A stretch of DNA of 5,502 nucleotides, from contig DATMPQ010000318.1 in NCBI GenBank assembly GCA_035567015.1, positions 1-5,502 of the forward strand, given 5' to 3'. A program made the translations under genes and the position numbers. The notes below the pieces were generated by a model that saw only the letters and a program-made list of their open reading frames with translations, made no database searches and had not been told where the DNA came from. Positions 1 through 4,250 of the stretch are shown here, in pieces. How positions within the stretch are numbered: the first letter of the stretch is position 1; every line of letters starts with the position of its first letter. Source of the DNA: AV133 sp035567015 (GTDB lineage Bacteria; Verrucomicrobiota; Verrucomicrobiia; Chthoniobacterales; UBA10450).

Positions 1-216
1 CTTGGCCGCCTGTTCCACCATTGCGGCCAGAATCTTCGGATGGCAGTGCCCCTGGTTCACCGCCGAATAGGCTGAGAGGCAATCGAGATAACGGTTGCCT
101 TGCGTGTCCCACACCCAGACGCCTTCGCCGCGCGACAGAACAACGCCTAGCGGTTCGTAATTCTGGGCGCCAAAACGCGCTTCCGTTGCGATGAAATCAG
201 TCGCCGGTCGACCCAT
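1..216 (-). CDS. rocD: Ornithine aminotransferase, N-terminal part (gene runs off the left edge)
   Basis: The first 72 residues of a class III PLP-dependent aminotransferase are visible. The gene starts at ATG 214-216 and continues beyond base 1. The segment GVWVWDTQGNRYLDCLSAYS followed by AVNQGHCHPKI (about residues 32-62) is the characteristic N-terminal block of ornithine aminotransferases, including eukaryotic ones, and separates them from acetylornithine aminotransferase (ArgD). The family moves the delta-amino group of ornithine to 2-oxoglutarate, giving glutamate semialdehyde and glutamate, in cytosolic arginine and ornithine catabolism. The catalytic lysine and PLP-binding region lie outside the window. 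The frame stays open upstream for several codons, but this ATG fits the usual family start. Its Shine-Dalgarno is weak (CGAAAG just ahead of the ATG). No Lrp-type regulator, a frequent neighbour of rocD, is present on this side. Confidence 0.9.
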   Translation of the reverse strand, partial: MGRPATDFIATEARFGAQNYEPLGVVLSRGEGVWVWDTQGNRYLDCLSAYSAVNQGHCHPKILAAMVEQAAK

Positions 217-227
217 CTTTCGACGCT

Positions 228-332
228 TTAGTTGGAGCGAGCAATCACCAATTGGGTCCCCTTCGCATTTATCATAACCTCGGCCTGATGTGAGGGGTCG
301 CGGCGGAAGGCATCAAGAGCAAACCCAAATAA
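228..332 (-). other. Open frame without a proper start, possible frameshifted tail of the 313-408 microprotein
   Basis: Reading minus from 332 to a TAA at 228-230 gives 34 sense codons with protein-like composition, including ALDAFRRDPSHQAEV and then MINAKGTQLVIARSN. No ATG, GTG or TTG occurs in frame until the methionine 15 codons before the stop. The frame overlaps the last 20 bases of the membrane microprotein at 313-408 in another register. A single-base insertion or a two-base loss could therefore have split one protein of about 60 residues (membrane anchor plus polar tail). It could equally be chance. I do not recognise a family. Confidence 0.2.
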
Positions 333-408
333 TCACCAGGGCCATTGGCAGGCCAACGCACACCGCACCGGCAACCATGATCACGATATCTCGAAGCAGA
401 CCTGACAT
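313..408 (-). CDS. Possible 31-residue single-pass membrane microprotein
   Basis: The ATG at 406-408 opens a 31-residue frame ending at TGA 313-315. The product starts MSGLLRDIVIMVAG and continues with a nearly uninterrupted hydrophobic stretch (about residues 8-30: IVIMVAGAVCVGLPMALVII), as expected for one membrane helix. A GGAG Shine-Dalgarno lies 7 bases before the ATG (GGAGTAAGAATATG), which is the main support. It sits upstream of rocD on the same strand, with about 96 bases between its stop and the rocD start. No family is recognised. Its C-terminus overlaps another open frame (228-332), so it may be the truncated half of a longer protein. Confidence is limited by length. Confidence 0.35.
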   Translation of the reverse strand: MSGLLRDIVIMVAGAVCVGLPMALVIIWVCS

Positions 409-739
409 ATTCTTACTCCATCTGCCGATGAAGTCAGTCTGCCCAAAGAGCCCACAGCACAAGTTAATGTCGCCGCCTTGTCCTTCTTATCCACACGGCA
501 AGGGTTTCTAAATGTCGCGACCTGGATGGAAAATTATTTTGTTCGTGATCGTGATAGTTGGAAAGCCCCGCCCTTTGGGGAATTTAGGGCGGGGCGGCAG
601 CTTCTTGGTGCGACGTGGGTGTTAAGCGCCGCGAGAGCAATGCTAGGGTGACGAAGAGACACCGCAAGGTGAATAATTTGGCCAAATGCGCGTCTTCATT
701 AGATTCTTTCGGTCTGTGTGAGTTTAACACACGATACGC
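409..739. other. Non-coding stretch, no convincing gene
   Basis: I see no supportable protein gene in these roughly 330 bases. They contain the GC-rich hairpin at 565-595, a perfect 12-base palindrome ATTTGGCCAAAT at 676-687, and an inverted repeat GTGTG-N7-CACAC at 716-732. The inverted repeat lies just upstream of the candidate small RNA. The two small palindromes could be operators or transcript hairpins, but nothing here proves it. Confidence 0.5.
565..595. terminator. GC-rich perfect hairpin, probable minus-strand terminator
   Basis: GCCCCGCCCT (565-574) pairs perfectly with AGGGCGGGGC (586-595) around an 11-base loop. In the minus direction the stem is followed by TTTCC, a short T run. 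In the plus direction no T run follows. It would best serve to stop leftward readthrough before the rocD-proximal genes. The stem is certain; the terminator role is inferred. Confidence 0.45.
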
Positions 740-814
740 TCATGAATCGACCTAATGTCTTTTGGTTTCCTCCCAGACTTGGGCGCCCGTCGCGAATGGC
801 GGGCTTTATTTTTT
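740..814 (+). ncRNA. Candidate small RNA with CCTCCC (anti-Shine-Dalgarno) motif, resembling alphaproteobacterial cuckoo/alpha-r14-type RNAs
   Basis: Immediately before a strong intrinsic terminator lies TTTTGGTTTCCTCCCAGACT. CCTCCC is at 769-774, and CCCA (772-775) can pair with TGGG (780-783) around GACT, so part of the motif falls in a small hairpin. Rhizobial trans-acting small RNAs of the cuckoo/alpha-r14 kind present unpaired CCUCC motifs that match Shine-Dalgarno sequences and end in a GC hairpin plus T run. The layout here fits that pattern. The 5' end is uncertain: the inverted repeat at 716-732 could be a first hairpin or an operator, and I found no clear promoter. The family name is from memory of the motif and layout, not from a covariance search. 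Confidence 0.5.
785..814 (+). terminator. Rho-independent terminator of the candidate small RNA
   Basis: GCCCGTC (785-791) pairs with GGCGGGC (798-804), including one G-T pair, around a GCGAAT loop. It is followed directly by TTTATTTTTT (805-814). Stem plus T tract is a textbook plus-strand intrinsic terminator. No protein gene precedes it, which argues that it ends a non-coding transcript. Confidence 0.8.
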
Positions 815-836
815 GCCGATCAATAGCCCTCATAAG

Positions 837-887
837 CGCGCCCGGCTTATCCCAATCGAAATCCGGACGCACGTCACCACCGCGCCG
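837..887 (-). pseudogene. Relic of the four-cysteine KRGADxRPDF small-protein family
   Basis: Reading minus, these bases give RRGGDVRPDFDWDKPGA, which aligns with the C-terminus of the intact protein at 1440-1685 (KRGADARPDFALDKPGK). At the DNA level both copies share CCCGGCTTATCC and GAAATCCGG. Everything upstream of this block, including both cysteine pairs, is gone. The frame can be read through flanking DNA for 81 codons but has no family similarity outside this block. It is a small gene remnant antisense to, and just downstream of, the candidate small RNA. Confidence 0.6.
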
Positions 888-978
888 CGGGAGACTCTGC
901 ATCGTGGCGATTGCATAGGGATGGCGATTAATGCCCGAGCGCATCCATCACGCGGTTCATCGCTGGATGCTTGCGGCT

Positions 979-1206
979 TTATCGCGGGTCTCCGGCCGCC
1001 GCTTCCGTGGCATTTCGTTTGTTTTGTCCTCTAGCCGCTCGGGCCGCCGCTTCGGCGGCATTTCGTTTCCGTGCCAGAAGATTCTCGCGCTCGAACTGCT
1101 CGGCCGCGTACTTAGCCCGGCGCTGCCGCGAAAGGTGTTCGCGCCACGTGTAGCCGATCACAACCCCCAAAGCCAAAGCCAACCCAATTCCTGCGATTGT
1201 CTCCAA
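979..1206 (-). CDS. Small membrane-anchored coiled-coil protein, TTG start
   Basis: This encodes 75 residues. An N-terminal hydrophobic segment (about 3-20, IAGIGLALALGVVIGYTW) is followed by a long charged, alanine- and arginine-rich helix with coiled-coil character. The architecture suggests an inner-membrane anchor with a cytoplasmic helix. The start is TTG at 1204-1206: GGGGAGGAAAC lies directly upstream, an excellent Shine-Dalgarno at ideal spacing, and an in-frame TGA 18 bases upstream rules out an earlier start. The C-terminal part contains an in-frame duplication, KRNAAEAAA and KRNATEAAA 16 residues apart, matching the DNA repeat at 994-1068. I do not recognise a named family or function. 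It is the last gene of the leftward run. Confidence 0.65.
   Translation of the reverse strand: METIAGIGLALALGVVIGYTWREHLSRQRRAKYAAEQFERENLLARKRNAAEAAARAARGQNKRNATEAAAGDPR
994..1068. repeat. Two 27-base direct repeat units 48 bases apart inside the coiled-coil gene
   Basis: Bases 994-1020 and 1042-1068 (GGCCGCCGCTTC, then GGCATTTCGTTT) match at 25 of 27 positions. The 48-base offset is exactly 16 codons, so the duplication keeps frame and lengthens the alanine/arginine helix of the 979-1206 product. Confidence 0.7.
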
Positions 1207-1259
1207 GTTTCCTCCCCAGCCTGTTCACTCCTCTTATCTCTTCGCCTTCAGCCCTAGGA

Positions 1260-1379
1260 TCAGGGCGAAATGCCAGTGGGGCCAAAAATCAGGGCGGCCC
1301 CTGCCAACTGCTTTAATTCCGGATCTGACAGTGCTGCAGCTGGCTCATCAATCATAAGTAAAAAGTCGGATTGCTGCAT
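1260..1379 (-). CDS. Possible 39-residue protein, unknown
   Basis: The ATG at 1377-1379 opens a 39-residue frame to TGA 1260-1262. It reads like protein rather than noise: an acidic first half with DEPAAALSDPELKQLAGAA, then a short hydrophobic end GAALIFGPTGISP. An in-frame TGA lies four codons upstream, so the start is this ATG or methionine 9. No Shine-Dalgarno is evident, which is the main weakness. It lies between the four-cysteine gene and the TTG-started gene on the same strand, 53 bases before the latter. No family is recognised. Confidence 0.35.
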   Translation of the reverse strand: MQQSDFLLMIDEPAAALSDPELKQLAGAALIFGPTGISP

Positions 1380-1439
1380 TGATACGCGTCACAAAATACG
1401 GAATACGAAAGTCTATCCCGAGCGGCCGATCTCGTTCCG

Positions 1440-1685
1440 TTAAAAACCTCTTGTCAGCTTTCCCGGCTTATCCAAAGCGAAATCCGGCCGCGCGTCTGCA
1501 CCCCGCTTGCCGCAAGCTGTACAGACAAACCGCAGCTCGATGTCCGAAAGCCGAACGTCATCATCCCAATGATCCGCTGTGACCGCGATGTAGTGGCTGC
1601 ACTTGTAGTCGGCGCAATAGATCAGAAGCCCGCGCACACCGGACGAGCGCATTTCGGCGAAGGTGATCTTCTGTGCCCGCTCCAT
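1440..1685 (-). CDS. Small four-cysteine (probable zinc-binding) conserved hypothetical protein
   Basis: This encodes 81 residues from ATG 1683-1685. A TTG two codons upstream and a methionine at residue 12 are alternative starts, and none has a convincing Shine-Dalgarno. Cys24 and Cys29 (YCADYKCSH, with His31 nearby) and Cys55 and Cys58 (FVCTACGKRGAD) form two pairs that look like a zinc ribbon. The middle has the acidic block WDDDVRLSDIE, and the C-terminus has RGADARPDF. I associate this arrangement with a very abundant, uncharacterised multicopy family of Bradyrhizobium and Rhodopseudomonas. A structural zinc site and a cytosolic location are inferred; no reaction is known to me. Two relics of the same family lie at 837-887 and 4188-4250, so the family has moved or duplicated around this locus. 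Confidence 0.8.
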   Translation of the reverse strand: MERAQKITFAEMRSSGVRGLLIYCADYKCSHYIAVTADHWDDDVRLSDIELRFVCTACGKRGADARPDFALDKPGKLTRGF

Positions 1686-1736
1686 GCCCAATGATTGCGC
1701 CGATTGGCGCGGAGGGAAGCCGCTGGTTAGACGACT

Positions 1737-2102
1737 CTAGGGCAGTCCCCACTTCCGCTCGATACGGCCAATTTCTTCAATGATCACCGTGCTCGGGAAG
1801 CTGCCGTCAGAAGCGACTAGGACTTGTTGTGCTTCTAGTCTCTCTACCAGATCGGGCTTGAGATGCTGCCGAAGGCTTGCATACGATTTATGGCGCATGA
1901 AGGGATATTTCGCCTTGGGCTCGCCCAATGAAATGGGCTTGTCGAGCAGCGGGACCAAGTTTTCTCGCCAATCCGCGATCAAGTCTCGCCGCGCGGCACG
2001 GCGTTCCTGCCACAACTTCACTAAAGCCGCTATCACGGTGCTACCGAGGATCGCAGGCAGTCCGTATCTTATGAAAGTATCAAGCAAAGATGCTTCGGCC
2101 AT
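1737..2102 (-). CDS. Hypothetical protein with N-terminal membrane segment
   Basis: This encodes 121 residues with start ATG 2100-2102 preceded by GGGGA at 8 bases. An N-terminal hydrophobic helix (about residues 11-30, IRYGLPAILGSTVIAALVKL) is followed by a basic stretch WQERRAARRDLIADWRENL, so the bulk is likely cytoplasmic by the positive-inside rule. The remainder is soluble and mixed in character, with LRQHLKPDLVERLEAQQVLV and a C-terminus of IIEEIGRIERKWGLP. The pattern resembles small membrane-tethered accessory proteins, but I recognise no domain. It lies 26 bases downstream of the ribbon-helix-helix-like gene on the same strand, suggesting co-transcription. A perfect palindrome overlaps its ribosome binding site (2112-2123). 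Confidence 0.7.
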   Translation of the reverse strand: MAEASLLDTFIRYGLPAILGSTVIAALVKLWQERRAARRDLIADWRENLVPLLDKPISLGEPKAKYPFMRHKSYASLRQHLKPDLVERLEAQQVLVASDGSFPSTVIIEEIGRIERKWGLP

Positions 2103-2111
2103 GTCGCAATT

Positions 2112-2123
2112 CCCCGATCGGGG
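2112..2123 (-). promoter_or_regulatory. Palindrome CCCCGATCGGGG overlapping a ribosome binding site
   Basis: This perfect 12-base palindrome lies in the 26-base gap between the genes at 2129-2344 and 1737-2102. On the minus-strand transcript its second arm contains the GGGGA Shine-Dalgarno of the downstream gene. If it folds as a CCCC/GGGG hairpin it would mask that site, and ribosomes terminating on the upstream gene could open it (translational coupling). It could instead bind a protein as DNA. Confidence 0.35.
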
Positions 2124-2128
2124 GCATC

Positions 2129-2344
2129 CTACTTTTTAAGCCCGATCTCGACCAGCCTGCGGATGGCTTCGGGTCGATCAATAGGTTCGCTTTGATGATT
2201 TAGCCATTCATCGATTTGGGCCAGTTGGTCTTTGCTGAAAAGCTTTCTGACCGCTTCTTCGCGCCCCTGAGCAAGACTATTTTCAACTAATCGTTTAGCC
2301 ACCTCTGCCGCGACCGTGCTCCGACGTTCAGACGGCTCCTTCAT
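2129..2344 (-). CDS. Ribbon-helix-helix (CopG-like) DNA-binding-type small protein
   Basis: This encodes 71 residues from ATG 2342-2344, with AAGGAAA about 8 bases upstream. The C-terminal half, LAQIDEWLNHQSEPIDRPEA followed by IRRLVEIGLKK (about residues 41-71), matches the two helices of ribbon-helix-helix proteins: helix A LAQIDEWL, turn, then the very typical helix B RPEAIRRLVEIGL. The beta strand that reads DNA would be at about residues 34-40 (VRKLFSK) and is not a strong match, so DNA binding is likely but unproven. Such proteins act as dimeric repressors or antitoxins. It precedes the membrane-anchored protein at 1737-2102 in a likely operon; that partner resembles no toxin I know. 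Confidence 0.7.
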   Translation of the reverse strand: MKEPSERRSTVAAEVAKRLVENSLAQGREEAVRKLFSKDQLAQIDEWLNHQSEPIDRPEAIRRLVEIGLKK

Positions 2345-2394
2345 GGATCAATTTCCTTCGCCTTTAATCCGAGGTTGTGCAAGGCGGCGCTTGG

Positions 2395-2447
2395 CTAGCG
2401 GCTTGCCCCATGATTTCCGCCGATTAGGGCGGCAGGAAAGCCGCTAG
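2395..2447. repeat. Perfect 10-base inverted repeat with inner hairpin, related to 1686-1726
   Basis: CTAGCGGCTT (2395-2404) and AAGCCGCTAG (2438-2447) are exact reverse complements. The 33 bases between them contain a further imperfect hairpin (TTTCCGCC pairing with GGCGG and GGAAA). No T run flanks it on either strand, so it is not a standard terminator. Bases 2405-2447 also resemble 1686-1726, just upstream of the four-cysteine gene (shared GCCC-ATGATT, GCCGATT, GGAA-GCCGCT). It may be a small intergenic repeat or a relic of that gene's 5' region. Confidence 0.5.
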
Positions 2448-2514
2448 GGATTGAGCAGCGCAGTCAAAACTGTGCGTCCTGTTGTGCTACGCGAATGGCG
2501 CTGCCGCCTGCTCT

Positions 2515-2875
2515 CTACTCCAGTGGAACGTCATAGTAGTCGTTCACAGCACGAGCTCTTGCAGGATCTGACCAATTCCAATCATTGTCGTTGCTGTAGC
2601 TGGGCGCTCCCTTAAGCTGGTTTTCGGTCACACCAGTCACGTAACCACCAAGATTGGTGTCGTATTTCAAAGATTGCCAAGGCAGCGGATAGTGATCTCC
2701 GCCCAGGCCGAACCATCCGCCAAAATTTAGCACTGAATAAGAAACCTTGCCGCTAAGCTTGTCGATCATGACCCGTTCGATCGAACCGATTTTCCGACTA
2801 TTTGCGCCGTACACGGCGGCCTTGAACCTTGTCACTGCCGATCAGATTTGCTGTCTCCCGCGCTTCCATTGCCAT
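2515..2875 (-). pseudogene. PRC-barrel domain protein gene, frameshifted near its N-terminus
   Basis: The body reads KIGSIERVMIDKLSGKVSYS and on through GDHYPLPWQSL, GGYVTGVTENQLKGAPSYS, DWNWSDPARA and NDYYDVPLE. This is the standard PRC-barrel small-protein pattern of Rhizobiales, a beta-barrel fold of uncertain function often seen among stress genes. The family's N-terminus is present in another frame: from ATG 2873-2875, with GGAG 7 bases upstream, it gives MAMEARETANLIGSDKVQG, then breaks into RRVRRK and a stop. The frames meet around 2815-2821, where one base is extra or two are missing relative to the family pattern KVQGTAVYG. Without the shift the product would be about 120 residues. 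A GTG at 2833-2835 could start a 106-residue remainder lacking the first strand, but no good Shine-Dalgarno supports it. A sequencing error is the alternative. Confidence 0.8.
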
Positions 2876-2907
2876 GATGAATCTCCACTGGATTGAACTT
2901 GCAATCC

Positions 2908-2933
2908 AACCTGTGGCGGCTAGCGAGCGTTCC
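2908..2933 (-). promoter_or_regulatory. EcfG-type (general stress response) promoter for the PRC-barrel gene
   Basis: On the minus strand GGAAC (2933-2929) and GGTT (2911-2908) are separated by exactly 17 bases. The consensus for alphaproteobacterial EcfG sigma factors is GGAAC-N16/17-cGTT; only the first base of the -10 box differs. The -10 box ends 33 bases before ATG 2875, which implies a leader of about 25 bases with the GGAG site inside it. This supports 2875 as the original start. Confidence 0.6.
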
Positions 2934-3014
2934 TGAGCGGAAGTATTTTTATCTCGGTGTACCTGAGTTACAAAGTGTACACAGTGACTTTTTGGAGCGT
3001 TTGCTCGCGGGCTA

Positions 3015-3039
3015 GGAACCCTCGCCCCGCAGCCGGGTT
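3015..3039 (+). promoter_or_regulatory. EcfG-type promoter candidate for the 3087 gene
   Basis: GGAAC (3015-3019) and GGTT (3036-3039) are 16 bases apart, matching the EcfG consensus except for the first base of the -10 box. The -10 box is 47 bases before ATG 3087. It faces away from the EcfG-type site at 2908-2933, so the two could form a divergent stress-induced pair. GTGTAC repeats at 2957-2962 and 2975-2980 lie upstream. Confidence 0.45.
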
Positions 3040-3086
3040 TCGTATTTCAGCTGAATCCCGTGACTGTTTTTTTGAAAGGGGGGGCG

Positions 3087-3338
3087 ATGTTCCGGAACCG
3101 TGCTGCGCAAGACCTCGGTGCCCCATTGAACATTACTGCATGCCGAGTCGCGGCTCAGCGCAATCAAGAGCTTTTTAGGATGATGTTTGAATTGATTTCA
3201 CTCAGGGAAAAAGTGGCTCAAGGCAAACTCACCTCCACACACCCCACACACCCCACACATTCCAGATCGCTTTCATCAGCAGCGAATAATGGCGGTAATG
3301 GCAATCGCCAACGAAGCCGGCGCAAATCAGTAGAGTAA
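3087..3338 (+). CDS. Small hypothetical protein with Thr-His-Pro repeat
   Basis: This encodes 83 residues from ATG 3087. AAAGGGGGGG immediately before it serves as a strong, if closely spaced, Shine-Dalgarno; a GTG at 3060 would add nine residues without a comparable site. Residues 1-48 look like a folded or helical segment (AAQRNQELFRMMFELISLRE is amphipathic). The second half is low-complexity: THPTHPTH, then a serine/asparagine/arginine-rich tail, GNGNRQRSRRKSVE. No membrane segment is seen. I recognise no family. An EcfG-type promoter lies upstream at 3015-3039, so it may be a stress-regulated small protein. The basic tail could bind nucleic acid, but that is speculation. Confidence 0.6.
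   Translation: MFRNRAAQDLGAPLNITACRVAAQRNQELFRMMFELISLREKVAQGKLTSTHPTHPTHSRSLSSAANNGGNGNRQRSRRKSVE
3235..3260. repeat. Tandem 9-base repeat CCACACACC (2.9 copies)
   Basis: CCACACACC at 3235-3243 and 3244-3252 is followed by CCACACAT at 3253-3260. The period of 9 keeps frame and encodes the Thr-His-Pro tripeptide repeat of the 3087-3338 product. It is short enough to vary by slippage without breaking the frame. Confidence 0.7.
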
Positions 3339-3344
3339 GGCCGC

Positions 3345-3373
3345 TTCAAACCTTGCATTGCTTTGGTTATAGA
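3345..3373 (+). promoter_or_regulatory. Weak housekeeping-type promoter candidate for the acyltransferase
   Basis: TTCAAA (3345-3350) and TATAGA (3368-3373) are 17 bases apart, each matching the sigma-70 hexamers at four of six positions. The -10 element is 27 bases before GTG 3400. No EcfG-type pair is found ahead of this gene. Confidence 0.25.
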
Positions 3374-3399
3374 TGCGGAACATCAACGGTTGAGGACGT

Positions 3400-4059
3400 G
3401 TGAAAAATACTAGGACGATGTTGGGTAACTTTGTCGGAAGCGACGGCCATTACCGGACGCTCCTTCGCAAATTTGTGAAAGTCCTCCGAAATCCACGCCT
3501 GGCCGGAGCCCTCGTCAACGCGCAAGTGCGAATTCGAGGTAAGGCCCGGTTACCGCTGTCTGTGCGACTTATTGGTCGCATTCTTTTCAGGGCTGAGGGA
3601 GATGTGGAATTTGGGCAGGGCGTTAGCTTGGTGGGAGACGTTGTCCCGATCGAATTCGTCTCTTACAAGGGTTCCCGTATCTCGATAGGCGATCATACGT
3701 TCATTAACTACGGCTCATCTATTACGGCATACAAACAAGTCAAGATCGGCCGCCACTGTCTGCTGGGTCATCACTTGCTTATCGTCGATAGGAACGAGCA
3801 TGGCATCGAACAGCGTGAGGTAGCGCCGCCAGCTGCACCAGTTATCATCGAAGATCACGTGTGGATCGGCTCTCACGCGATAATCCTTCCCGGAGTTTGC
3901 ATTGGACGCCACGCCGCTATCGGCGCGGGTAGCGTCGTGACCAAAAACATCCCTGCTAATTGTCTTGCGGTTGGCAATCCTGCCCGCGTTGTACGCCATT
4001 TAGCCAAGCCGGGACCTATCACAAATTCCTCATCTGCACGACATCGCGTGCACGTCTGA
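3400..4059 (+). CDS. Left-handed beta-helix (hexapeptide repeat) acyltransferase
   Basis: This encodes 219 residues from GTG 3400 with GAGG four bases upstream; ATG 3418 is an alternative with poorer spacing. Residues 1-65 are a basic, mostly helical lead. From about 66 the chain shows repeated I-G-x-x hexapeptide turns (VEFGQGVSLVGD, RISIGDHTFINYG, VKIGRHCLLG, VIIEDHVWIGSHAIILPG, VCIGRHAAIGAGSVV). It closes with TKNIPANCLAVGNPARVVR at about 181-199, the hallmark C-terminal loop of the maltose/galactoside O-acetyltransferase superfamily. His134 in VDRNEHGI sits where the catalytic histidine of these trimeric enzymes lies. They move an acetyl (acyl) group from acyl-CoA to a sugar or glycan hydroxyl in the cytoplasm. 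The tail after about 202 is unusual. No glycosyltransferase neighbours indicate the substrate, which remains unknown. Confidence 0.85.
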   Translation: MKNTRTMLGNFVGSDGHYRTLLRKFVKVLRNPRLAGALVNAQVRIRGKARLPLSVRLIGRILFRAEGDVEFGQGVSLVGDVVPIEFVSYKGSRISIGDHTFINYGSSITAYKQVKIGRHCLLGHHLLIVDRNEHGIEQREVAPPAAPVIIEDHVWIGSHAIILPGVCIGRHAAIGAGSVVTKNIPANCLAVGNPARVVRHLAKPGPITNSSSARHRVHV

Positions 4060-4187
4060 AAGTCGCAGTTGCTATGGATTGGGAATATTGGGTCCTTCTT
4101 TCCTTGGTTTGGCATTTCGCCTTATTGCTGTCGTTGCTGTCCTGGTGTTGTTTTCGAGGCCATCTCACCGCTCATCCCGCCGCCCTG

Positions 4188-4250
4188 CTCATCCCAGTTG
4201 AAATCCGGCCGCACGTCGGCGCCGCGTTTGCCGCACGTCGTCGCTGCGGT
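4188..4250 (-). pseudogene. Second relic of the four-cysteine KRGADxRPDF family
   Basis: Minus-strand translation gives TAATTCGKRGADVRPDFNWDE, aligning with TACGKRGADARPDFALDK of the intact gene at 1440-1685. Nine bases (GCGACGACG) are inserted within the cysteine pair, and an in-frame TAA at 4251-4253 cuts off anything upstream. The first cysteine pair and start are absent. The conserved C-terminal words are closer to the usual family form (RGADVRPDFNWD) than the intact copy here, so it decayed from an independent member rather than a copy of the neighbour. Confidence 0.7.

Noticed and set aside
290..511. 73-codon plus-strand frame
   Set aside because: GTG start without a Shine-Dalgarno, low-complexity His/Pro/Ser composition, and antisense to the better supported 313-408 ORF.
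512..625. 37-residue plus-strand ORF starting MSRPGWKIILFVIVIVG
   Set aside because: It has AAGGG at about 9 bases and a short hydrophobic run, but its second half is simply the GC hairpin at 565-595 and the hydrophobic run is too short for a full membrane span. Kept as a remote possibility only.
699..944. 81-codon minus-strand frame
   Set aside because: Only the middle block matches the four-cysteine family; the rest is antisense to the terminator and the small RNA. Treated as a relic.
941..970. Inverted repeat GCATCCA-N16-TGGATGC as a terminator of the leftward genes
   Set aside because: No T run follows in the minus direction, and a 7-base stem over a 16-base loop is weak.
931..1257. Plus-strand frames antisense to the TTG-started gene
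   Set aside because: Arginine/serine-rich shadow translations of a GC-rich coding strand, with no Shine-Dalgarno.
1561..1752. 63-codon minus frame overlapping the four-cysteine gene
   Set aside because: It is the +1 shadow of that gene; the conserved cysteine motifs belong to the other frame.
1780..2139. 119-codon plus frame opposite the membrane-anchored protein
   Set aside because: Antisense shadow; the minus-strand gene has start, Shine-Dalgarno, membrane helix and neighbour spacing.
2957..3178. 73-codon plus frame beginning at GTG 2957
   Set aside because: It overlaps the promoter region and the 3087 gene in another frame, is cysteine/arginine-rich, and has no ribosome binding site.
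3379..3393. GGAAC followed by CGGTT ahead of the acyltransferase as an EcfG promoter
   Set aside because: The boxes are only about six bases apart rather than 16-17, so this cannot be an EcfG promoter.
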